A DNA stretch of 7,465 bases from NCBI GenBank assembly GCA_016280695.1, contig JAEEHG010000108.1, forward strand, positions 1 through 7,465. Reading direction: 5' to 3'. Position 1 is the stretch's first letter; each line of letters begins with the position of its first letter. Source of the stretch: Solobacterium sp. (GTDB lineage: Bacteria > Bacillota_I > Bacilli_A > Erysipelotrichales > Erysipelotrichaceae). The notes under the pieces were generated by a model. The model worked only from the letters and a program-made list of their open reading frames with translations, was not told the DNA's origin and searched no databases. The translations under genes and the position numbers were made by a program. Of the stretch, positions 1-5,025 are shown piece by piece.

Positions 1-53
1 CCAGATATTAGTTGTTTTCAGTATATACCCATACATGCTGCATATATAAGAAA

Positions 54-74
54 TCCCGGGATTATTTCCCGGGA
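54..74 (-). terminator. Probable terminator after murI
   Basis: A 7-base inverted repeat, TCCCGGG at 54-60 and CCCGGGA at 68-74, flanks a 7-base A/T loop. It begins 4 bases beyond the murI stop codon (79-81). On the minus strand the stem is followed by TTTCTTATATAT, a T-rich but imperfect tract, so termination may be partial. Each arm contains CCCGGG, itself palindromic, so alternative small hairpins are possible. Positions 1-53 to the left are A/T-rich and show no gene that I can support. Confidence 0.65.
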
Positions 75-78
75 CATA

Positions 79-858
79 TTATTCGGTAAACAGCTCGATT
101 TTCTTTGCGCCAGGCATGAATACCCGGGCTTTTTCGGCGAAGAATGACGGATCGGAAGAAACCAGATACAGCTGCTGGCCGCCGGTGAATTCCGCCCCGG
201 CCGGCAGGTTGTCCAGCACCGCTTCCGCCTGGGCATCTGACGAGGAGATCAGCGTCAGGTGCGGATACAGCCCGGCAATGGTTTCCATGATCAGCGGGTA
301 ATGCGTACAGCCCAGCACCAGGGTATCGATACCTTTGTTGACCAGCGCCGGCAGATACCGGTTCAGAATCCGGACGATTTCCGGGTCATCCTTCTGCAGG
401 TGGCCGGCTTCAATCAGCGGCACCAGTTCCGGACAGGCCCGGGTGTATACTTCCGTTTCCGGAAGGATCTTCCGGATGGCTTTCGGATAGGCCCGGCTGC
501 GGATGGTAGCCCGGGTGGCGACGACACCGATCTTCCTGTTCTTTGTGGCTGCGGCTGCAGCTTTGGCGGTCACTTCGATCACCCCGTAGACCGGTACGGG
601 TGACGCAGCTTTTACTTTTGCCCCGCCGGCCGAATCCGCTGTGTTGCAGGCAATGACAATCGCGGCCGGATCATACTGTTCCAGCACCCTGGCGTCATGC
701 AGGGCCAGTTCCGTAATCTCTGCCTTTGTCTTGTCTCCGTAAGGCATGTTCAGCGTATCGCCGAAAAAGACAATGTTAATATCCGGGCGCCGGGCCAGAA
801 TGCTGCGGACAACCGTCAGCCCGCCCAGCCCGGAATCAAATACACCAATGTATCTCAT
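79..858 (-). CDS. murI: Glutamate racemase (MurI)
   Basis: Cytoplasmic, cofactor-independent racemase that interconverts L- and D-glutamate, supplying D-Glu for peptidoglycan. The 259-residue product has the expected family length. Visible family marks are FDSGLGGLTV near the N-terminus (Asp8, Ser9), the first catalytic cysteine in ACNTA (Cys71), ACPELVPLIEAG around residue 142, and the second catalytic cysteine with its histidine in GCTHYP (Cys184, His186). I chose the ATG at 858 over the in-frame ATG at 873. It gives the usual MRYIGVFDSG beginning, forms an ATGA overlap with the stop of the upstream acetyltransferase gene (855-858), and has a GGAAAGAG ribosome site just before it, whereas the ATG at 873 has no clear site. 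Two details differ from the sequences I remember: GDTLNMPYG where GDTAR-PYG is common, and ACNTADS where ACNTAS or ACNTAT is common. A related Asp/Glu racemase is the alternative, less likely given the overall match. Confidence 0.93.
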   Translation of the reverse strand: MRYIGVFDSGLGGLTVVRSILARRPDINIVFFGDTLNMPYGDKTKAEITELALHDARVLEQYDPAAIVIACNTADSAGGAKVKAASPVPVYGVIEVTAKAAAAATKNRKIGVVATRATIRSRAYPKAIRKILPETEVYTRACPELVPLIEAGHLQKDDPEIVRILNRYLPALVNKGIDTLVLGCTHYPLIMETIAGLYPHLTLISSSDAQAEAVLDNLPAGAEFTGGQQLYLVSSDPSFFAEKARVFMPGAKKIELFTE

Positions 859-1373
859 AGATCTCTTTCCCATATTTCATCCATGATATCCTGCGACACA
901 TATTGGGCCGGGGATTCCTTTGTTTTGACAAAGCCGCTGAGGCCATAGACATGCCGGGCCGCCTTCAGGATATCGTAAGTTGACAGCCACAGATGCTTAT
1001 ACCCGTGTTCCCGGGCCAGGTCTATGATCAGGCCGATCATATACCGGCCGATGCCCTTGTTTCTTTCATCCGGTTCAAGATAGACATAACGCAGCCGGCC
1101 GATACCGTTCCCTTCCCCGACAAACGATACCGAACCGATCAGCCGCCCGTCCCGCTTCACCACCAGCATGCATTCCTTTTCCGGGTTGATGTTATGGGCA
1201 AACGTGCGGATCATATCCCGGACCGGATCGTTTTCTTCATCCGTAAAGCCGAATTCTTCCTTGAAGATATCCATCTGCCGGTCAATGGATGTTTCCACAT
1301 CCTGATCCGTGAATGCGGTTGTGTAGACCACGCCGTCTTTTTCCTGATCAATGACTAATCTGTTTTCTGTCAT
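855..1373 (-). CDS. GNAT-family N-acetyltransferase
   Basis: A 172-residue protein predicted to move an acetyl group from acetyl-CoA to an unidentified amine. The central and C-terminal parts carry the GNAT core: a beta strand with RLRYVYLEP (about 93-101), the acetyl-CoA pyrophosphate loop R-N-K-G-I-G (104-109), the following helix to about 123, and the AARHVYGLSGF motif (138-148). The end (SQDIMDEIWERDL) resembles what I recall of the acetyltransferase half of MarR-GNAT fusion regulators, but there is no MarR winged-helix domain here; residues 1-60 are instead a short acidic segment. The ATG at 1373 is preceded by AAGGAG about 11 bases upstream. It is the first gene of a two-gene transcript with murI, and its TGA stop overlaps the murI ATG. 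Substrate unknown; no signal peptide or membrane segment. Confidence 0.88.
   Translation of the reverse strand: MTENRLVIDQEKDGVVYTTAFTDQDVETSIDRQMDIFKEEFGFTDEENDPVRDMIRTFAHNINPEKECMLVVKRDGRLIGSVSFVGEGNGIGRLRYVYLEPDERNKGIGRYMIGLIIDLAREHGYKHLWLSTYDILKAARHVYGLSGFVKTKESPAQYVSQDIMDEIWERDL
863..870 (-). promoter_or_regulatory. Ribosome binding site deciding the murI start
   Basis: On the minus strand GGAAAGAG lies 4 bases before the ATG at 858. It would be inside the coding sequence if the ATG at 873 were used. No comparable purine run precedes 873, so this site supports the shorter murI product and translational coupling to the GNAT gene. The match to AGGAGG is only moderate. Confidence 0.55.
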
Positions 1374-1402
1374 AGATGCCGCGCTCCTTCCGTGTTGCCG
1401 TT

Positions 1403-1432
1403 ATTTTATCATCCTGTCTGCGGCAGCGGCAA
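1403..1432 (-). promoter_or_regulatory. Candidate sigma-A promoter for GNAT-murI
   Basis: On the minus strand TTGCCG (plus positions 1427-1432) is followed after 18 bases by TAAAAT (1403-1408). Transcription would start near 1396, about 23 bases before the GNAT ATG at 1373, leaving room for the AAGGAG ribosome site. The boxes are recognisable but not perfect. This is the only intergenic stretch upstream of the pair, so a promoter is expected here. Confidence 0.5.
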
Positions 1433-1460
1433 TCTCCCTGCAGAAGGCCGCGGAGTATCG

Positions 1461-1466
1461 TATGAT
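1461..1466 (+). promoter_or_regulatory. Possible -10 box of the glutaredoxin-like gene
   Basis: TATGAT lies 26 bases before the ATG at 1492, a suitable distance for a -10 element with a short leader. No convincing -35 box is seen 16-18 bases upstream, so this is only a candidate. A promoter is expected in this interval because the neighbouring gene is divergent. Confidence 0.3.
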
Positions 1467-1478
1467 ATGTCTGTAATC

Positions 1479-1484
1479 AGGAGG
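1479..1484 (+). promoter_or_regulatory. Strong ribosome binding site of the glutaredoxin-like gene
   Basis: A complete AGGAGG lies 7 bases before the ATG at 1492, which fixes the start of this short gene and argues that it is really translated. Confidence 0.8.
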
Positions 1485-1491
1485 ATCTGTC

Positions 1492-1779
1492 ATGCTGAAA
1501 TTCTACGGAAGCCGTCTGTGCCCTTACTGCCGGGAAGGCCGGGCCAATTTCGATGCCCACGGCATTGCCTACGAATACCTTGATATCAACGAAAGCCTCA
1601 AAAACCTGGCGGAATTCCTTGAAATGCGGGACAGTCTGCCGGTGTTCGCGGCGCTGCGGGCAGAGGGTGACATCATCGCCCTGCCGGCCATCGTCAAGGA
1701 AGACGGCACGGTGTTCGCGGACTGGGAGGCTTACCTGCAGGAGCTGGGCCTGGACGTTGTATACCGGGAAGAAGACTGA
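1492..1779 (+). CDS. Glutaredoxin-like thiol redox protein (CPYC)
   Basis: A 95-residue cytoplasmic protein with a thioredoxin-like fold of glutaredoxin type. It opens with a beta strand (MLKFYGS) followed at once by the dithiol active site C-P-Y-C (Cys10, Cys13), which is the classic glutaredoxin motif. The strand IAYEYLDIN follows at about 25-33, and ALPAIV contains the expected cis-proline (Pro65) facing the active site. DGTVFADWEAYLQELG near the end fits the last strand and helix. The two cysteines predict dithiol chemistry: reduction of disulfides or of glutathione or bacillithiol mixed disulfides. It resembles short glutaredoxin-related proteins annotated in clostridia. The actual partner is unknown, since many Bacillota lack glutathione. 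It stands alone as a single-gene unit, divergent from the GNAT-murI pair and convergent with the ABC permease gene, with a strong ribosome site and a terminator immediately after the stop. Confidence 0.87.
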   Translation: MLKFYGSRLCPYCREGRANFDAHGIAYEYLDINESLKNLAEFLEMRDSLPVFAALRAEGDIIALPAIVKEDGTVFADWEAYLQELGLDVVYREED

Positions 1780-1804
1780 AAAAAGCAGGGATTACCTGCT
1801 TTTT
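1780..1804. terminator. Bidirectional terminator between convergent genes
   Basis: AAAAAGCAGG (1780-1789), loop GATTA (1790-1794) and CCTGCTTTTT (1795-1804) form a hairpin with an A run on the left and a T run on the right, so it can stop transcription from both sides. It starts directly after the TGA of the glutaredoxin-like gene. It also contains the TAA stop (1792-1794) and last codons of the permease gene on the other strand, so the permease message ends within its own coding end. Confidence 0.85.
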
Positions 1805-2976
1805 ATCTGCGTTTTCTTATATGAAGCCATCAGCAATGCAGCAGATATGATGATGCAGGCACTGTAAAGCAGAACCGACGCTTCCACATTATTCATCGTT
1901 CCATACCGGAATGTATTGCGGAACGTTCCGGCATACAAAACCATCGTAGGCCGCAGCTGCCAGAGTTTTGATATGACGCCCAGCTTCCCGGGAATGCTGA
2001 ATGTACCCACCAAAATACTGGCGGCGTGGATTGCCATCGTCGCAACCGCAGACTCTGTCAGCAGGGAAAGCAGTGTATTGGTCATGGCAAACAGTATGCC
2101 TGCCAATATTGCCAGCGCAATGTAAATCAGCATCATGGTGCCGGCCGTAATATTCCACGGTGACACAGGAATCACATTCTGGATCAAGGCATTCCATCCG
2201 GCCGTTCCGTAAATGAAGAACATCTCTCCCAGGCACAGGCCGAGCAGAAGAACCGTCTCGGCCGCGGCAATCGTGCTCCCCGCGGCGATTTTCGCAATGC
2301 AGACCGGCAGCCGGCCGTTTCTGGAAGACAGGATCATGGCATCTGTCCGCCAGGTTTTTTCGTCCGCGAAGATGCCGGCCAGCGCGACCGATATATTCAG
2401 AATCAGCGCCCAGCCGATGATGTACAGAATGCCCAGAACCCGCAGATATGCCAGGGCATATGAATAAACCATCGGTTTTTCCGTCCCGTCATAGATTTCA
2501 AGCCATGTATCCAGCTCTTCAGCGGAAGCGCCGAGTTCCGTGCTGTCATTGATGATGTCCTCCCGCATGGCGGCATGAAATTCATCCGAAGTGACGGCGG
2601 CTGCCTTTCCCCGGTCACGCACAACGCTGTACAGAAAATCATACAGTGCCGCTTTCCCGATCTGCCCGGCAGCATTCTGATACACTGCGCCCGGATCGTA
2701 TGCCGCCAGCTTATCGAAAAACGCAGGGTTTCCCGCAATCTGCTGATCCATTTCATCTTTGAAGCTTTCCAGGAAAGCATCATCCATCGGGCTTCCCGAA
2801 AGAGCTGTCAGGCGTGTTTCCTGTTCTTTCACATAGGCGGTGTGGCCGTCTGCGGACAGATTTGCCAGCCCTGTCAGGAGAACCAGCACGATACTGACGG
2901 CCATGGCTGCCCAGACCGATTTTTTTGCCAGGATCTTTCTGATCTCTGTTTTATACAGTAAAAAGATATTACTCAT
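1792..2976 (-). CDS. ABC-2 type transporter permease subunit
   Basis: A 394-residue membrane protein, the channel-forming partner of the ATPase encoded just upstream. After a short basic N-terminus (EIRKILAKKS) comes membrane helix 1 (about 22-40), then a large, mostly hydrophilic segment of some 130 residues (41-172), probably outside the membrane. Further helices lie near 176-202, 226-255, 278-300, 303-325 and 363-385. This plan (one helix, a big extracytoplasmic domain, then five helices) is usual for ABC-2 exporters of the Bacillota. The loop ADEKTWRTDAMILSSRNGR (204-222) fits the cytoplasmic coupling segment of this family. The ATG at 2976 overlaps the end of the ATPase gene by 8 bases and has GGAGGAG directly upstream. 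It is the last gene of the sigma factor operon. The substrate cannot be read from the sequence; peptide antibiotics, lipids or envelope-active compounds are plausible. Confidence 0.87.
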   Translation of the reverse strand: MSNIFLLYKTEIRKILAKKSVWAAMAVSIVLVLLTGLANLSADGHTAYVKEQETRLTALSGSPMDDAFLESFKDEMDQQIAGNPAFFDKLAAYDPGAVYQNAAGQIGKAALYDFLYSVVRDRGKAAAVTSDEFHAAMREDIINDSTELGASAEELDTWLEIYDGTEKPMVYSYALAYLRVLGILYIIGWALILNISVALAGIFADEKTWRTDAMILSSRNGRLPVCIAKIAAGSTIAAAETVLLLGLCLGEMFFIYGTAGWNALIQNVIPVSPWNITAGTMMLIYIALAILAGILFAMTNTLLSLLTESAVATMAIHAASILVGTFSIPGKLGVISKLWQLRPTMVLYAGTFRNTFRYGTMNNVEASVLLYSACIIISAALLMASYKKTQIKSR

Positions 2977-3682
2977 CTTCTCCTCCGAATGTTTTCAGGT
3001 AAAAGGTTTCCAGGTCTCCCTGAATATCTGCTGCCTGGCCGTCAAAAACAATGCTTCCGTCCTTCATCATCAGGATCCGGTCCGCGATGTGTTCCACATC
3101 GGACACGATATGCGTGGAAAGAATGACAATCGCATCCCTGCCAAGATCCGCAATCAGATTCCGGAACCGCACTCTTTCCTTTGGATCCAGCCCGGCTGTC
3201 GGTTCATCCAGGATAAGGATTCTGGGCTCATTCAGTACTGCCTGCGCGATTCCCAGCCGCTGCTTCATGCCGCCCGAATACGTCTTGATCTTCTTGTCTG
3301 CTGCCTTTTCCAGGTTTACGGTCTGCAGCAGTTCTTCACATTTTCTTTTGGCCGCGCGCTTGTCAATTCCTTTCAGGGCGGCCATATACATCAGGAATTC
3401 CCTGCCTGTAAAATCCGGATAATAGCCGAAATCCTGCGGCAGGTAACCCAGTGCATCCCGGTACAGTTCTTCCGACGCATTCAGGATATCGTTTTCTGTC
3501 CGGAAGCAGACTGTGCCGGCTGTCGGCCGCAAAATCCCGCAGATCATTCGCATAAGCGTCGTCTTGCCGGCGCCGTTTGCCCCGAGAAGCCCGGTTACCC
3601 CGGGATGTAAATCCAGGCTGACCTGCTTCACCGCGGTCGTGCCGGCATACTGTTTCGTCACATCCTCTAATATAAGTTCCAT
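2969..3682 (-). CDS. ABC transporter ATP-binding protein (ABC-2 exporter type)
   Basis: A 237-residue cytoplasmic nucleotide-binding subunit that powers the adjacent permease. All motifs are intact and in order: Walker A G-A-N-G-A-G-K-T (34-41), Q-loop glutamine in LPQDFG (Gln83), signature Y-S-G-G-M-K-Q (135-141), Walker B ILILDEP with catalytic Glu160, D-loop AGLDP (163-167) and the H-loop histidine in STHIVSDVE (His191). The VTGLLGANGAGKTTLMRMI start and the YSGGMKQRLGIAQA signature are typical of the drug- and peptide-export branch (CcmA/BcrA-like). Its ATG at 3682 lies inside the end of the upstream membrane protein gene (16-base overlap), and its own end overlaps the permease start. The ribosome site before 3682 (GAAAGTGAGAA) is weak, so expression may depend on coupling. 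Confidence 0.94.
   Translation of the reverse strand: MELILEDVTKQYAGTTAVKQVSLDLHPGVTGLLGANGAGKTTLMRMICGILRPTAGTVCFRTENDILNASEELYRDALGYLPQDFGYYPDFTGREFLMYMAALKGIDKRAAKRKCEELLQTVNLEKAADKKIKTYSGGMKQRLGIAQAVLNEPRILILDEPTAGLDPKERVRFRNLIADLGRDAIVILSTHIVSDVEHIADRILMMKDGSIVFDGQAADIQGDLETFYLKTFGGEDE
2980..2986 (-). promoter_or_regulatory. Ribosome binding site of the permease inside the ATPase gene
   Basis: GGAGGAG on the minus strand sits 3 bases before the permease ATG. It is formed by the codons for the Gly-Gly-Glu end of the ATPase, so the acidic tail of that protein doubles as the ribosome site of the next gene. This implies translational coupling and a fixed ratio of the two subunits. Confidence 0.75.
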
Positions 3683-4380
3683 GATAAATTCTCACTTTCT
3701 TTCACATACAGCAGGCATTCCCTGAGCATTGCCCCAAGAAGCAGCGCAATCAGCAGGGGAATCATGAGGCCCGGCGCCTGCCCGGGCAGCTTCAGCTGTC
3801 TCAGCATATACGGCAGCAATCCGCTGAAAGCACATACTGCCAGTACACCGAAGATATTTTCTTTACCATGCCATTTCCTTGTGACAAGCATGGCGCCGTA
3901 GGTGCTGGCAAGATAGGGGAACACAACCAGCAACAGCTGCTCCATCACCGGAACGGATGCCGCAGCCCGCAGGATGATGCCGACCGCCGCCAGCAGAACC
4001 ATGCTGAAAACACCCAGGATAAACATGCGGACGATCCGGATAAACCGCAGGGAAAACCTGCTCGCTGCTTCCAGTTCTTCCATTCCGTACCGTTCGGACC
4101 GCGACAGGAGAACCATCGGAACCAGCGCACACGCCGGAACAAACGAGACAATTACCCATACCATGTCCGGATCCTCTGCGCCGGCAGCCATCCACAGCAG
4201 CGCTACCAGAATGAGGCCGGCAAGGATGCTTTTCAGCCCCATATACCGGAACTCTGTTCTGATGATGTCGGAAATCTGCAGTGAACGTTTTTCATATTTT
4301 CTGACAAAGTGTTTTTCCTTCTCTGTTTCCGGCAGTGCATACGCATTTTTCAGCATTTTCATGATCTCTTTATCGGTCAT
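3667..4380 (-). CDS. Six-helix membrane protein, possible regulator of the ECF sigma factor
   Basis: A 237-residue integral membrane protein of unknown function. Residues 1-47 are charged and soluble (helical, with LKNAYALPETEKEKHFVRKYEKR), followed by about six hydrophobic segments near 48-67, 73-92, 118-139, 146-165, 174-193 and 204-222. It has no signal peptide, no zinc-binding HxxxCxxC motif of ZAS anti-sigma factors and no enzyme motif that I recognise. I recall proteins with a similar soluble start followed by membrane helices in clostridial operons between a sigma-70-like factor and an ABC-2 transporter, so this is probably a recurring family; I could not check that. From its place directly after the sigma gene (11-base overlap) and before the ATPase gene (16-base overlap), an anti-sigma or sensor role is the best inference; a third subunit of the transporter is the alternative. 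GGGAGG lies about 11 bases before its ATG. Confidence 0.8.
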   Translation of the reverse strand: MTDKEIMKMLKNAYALPETEKEKHFVRKYEKRSLQISDIIRTEFRYMGLKSILAGLILVALLWMAAGAEDPDMVWVIVSFVPACALVPMVLLSRSERYGMEELEAASRFSLRFIRIVRMFILGVFSMVLLAAVGIILRAAASVPVMEQLLLVVFPYLASTYGAMLVTRKWHGKENIFGVLAVCAFSGLLPYMLRQLKLPGQAPGLMIPLLIALLLGAMLRECLLYVKESENLSWNLY

Positions 4381-4840
4381 CAGGATATTCGCCTCCCAGC
4401 AGTTTTCTTAATATTCCAAGCCCTTCCTTTAATCTCCTGTTAACTGAAAACCTTGACATTCCCATTACCTTCCCGATATCTGCAGCCGAAATATCATTTA
4501 CATATCTCATGACGACAATCTCGCGGAGTTCCTCCGGCAGCTGCGCCAGCGCTTCCTCTACCGCAAGGCCGTCCAGCACATTCTCAGGCCCGGTGTTCCG
4601 GCAGGCCGGAAGCTCCGGATGTGCATCGATATCCAGTGCCGGCGGCCGGCGGAATTCATCCATGCACAGGTTCCTGGCGATCGTATAGAGATATGCCATC
4701 TCTTTTCCTGTGTCCTCATAGGAGCGGCTCTGCCAGAACTTCAAAAAAGTCTCCTGCACAATATCTTCCGCCAGGGAGCTGTTTTTTGTTTTCATATAAC
4801 AGTACCTGAGGAGCTTATCGTACTGTTCTTTCAGATCCAT
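4370..4840 (-). CDS. ECF-type RNA polymerase sigma factor
   Basis: A 156-residue sigma-70 family factor with only regions 2 and 4, as in ECF sigma factors. Region 2 spans about 1-67: AEDIVQETFLKFW (24-36) is the core-binding helix and YLYTIARNLCMDEFRR (50-65) the -10 recognition part. A linker of about 30 residues follows. Region 4 spans about 95-148, with LPEELREIVVMRYVNDISAADIGKVMG leading into the recognition helix SRFSVNRRLKEGLGILRK. The usual GTVKSRL sequence is replaced by FSVNRRL, so -35 specificity may be unusual. It is the first gene of a four-gene overlapping operon with a membrane protein and an ABC exporter, which suggests that it controls that operon, probably including itself. 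The ATG at 4840 is preceded by AAAGGA at 6 bases distance. No attached anti-sigma domain is seen. Confidence 0.92.
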   Translation of the reverse strand: MDLKEQYDKLLRYCYMKTKNSSLAEDIVQETFLKFWQSRSYEDTGKEMAYLYTIARNLCMDEFRRPPALDIDAHPELPACRNTGPENVLDGLAVEEALAQLPEELREIVVMRYVNDISAADIGKVMGMSRFSVNRRLKEGLGILRKLLGGEYPDDR

Positions 4841-4846
4841 GGATGT

Positions 4847-4852
4847 TCCTTT
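4847..4852 (-). promoter_or_regulatory. Ribosome binding site of the sigma factor gene
   Basis: AAAGGA on the minus strand lies 6 bases before the ATG at 4840 and fixes the start of the sigma gene. Confidence 0.6.
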
Positions 4853-4860
4853 CTCTGTAC

Positions 4861-4985
4861 ATATAACGTTCTAACCGCCGGGTTTGTGCGGCAAAAACCG
4901 GAAAAACAATGACCTTCTTCCGGCAGATCAGTTATTTAGCGTATCATAACGCCTGCGGCAGGATCCAAACACTGAAACTTCAGCG
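4861..4985 (-). promoter_or_regulatory. Probable promoter region of the sigma-ABC operon
   Basis: This is the only space between the terminator of the peptidase gene and the sigma factor gene, so the promoter of the operon should be here. On the minus strand a -10-like TTATAT (plus 4861-4866) lies about 20 bases before the ATG, preceded by CGGTTAGAACG; no good sigma-A -35 box is present at 16-18 bases. A second -10-like TATGAT lies at 4943-4948, inside an imperfect inverted repeat with GTTAT/ATAAC ends (4931-4950). A small dyad CTGAA-AC-TTCAG is at 4972-4983. An AAAC...CGTT pair resembling ECF promoter elements is present but with a 13-base gap, shorter than usual. The exact promoter is unresolved. 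Confidence 0.35.
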
Positions 4986-5019
4986 AAAAAAAAGATCACG
5001 GATATCCGTGATCTTTTTT
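4986..5019 (-). terminator. Strong intrinsic terminator after the M14 peptidase gene
   Basis: GATCACGGAT (4994-5003) and ATCCGTGATC (5004-5013) form a perfect palindrome, flanked by eight A (4986-4993) and six T (5014-5019). Read on the minus strand it is a G+C-containing stem followed by eight T, 6 bases after the TAA stop of the peptidase gene. The symmetrical A and T runs let it act in both directions, but no plus-strand gene arrives from the left. It separates the transporter-peptidase transcript from the sigma operon. Confidence 0.9.
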
Positions 5020-5025
5020 CTCTGG

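Noticed and set aside
859..873. Longer murI start at the ATG at 873 (adds MGKRS)
   Set aside because: No clear ribosome site precedes it, while the ATG at 858 has GGAAAGAG, the ATGA overlap and the normal family N-terminus. It cannot be fully excluded.
2840..3610. 256-codon open frame on the plus strand opposite the ABC permease and ATPase genes
   Set aside because: It lies antisense to two genes with intact family motifs, runs across their junction, and its translation shows no domain that I recognise and many Cys, His and Arg typical of shadow frames.
4931..4950. Inverted repeat as a recombination or attachment site
   Set aside because: The arms are only five bases, and no integrase, direct repeat pair or tRNA end is nearby; an operator is a likelier reading.
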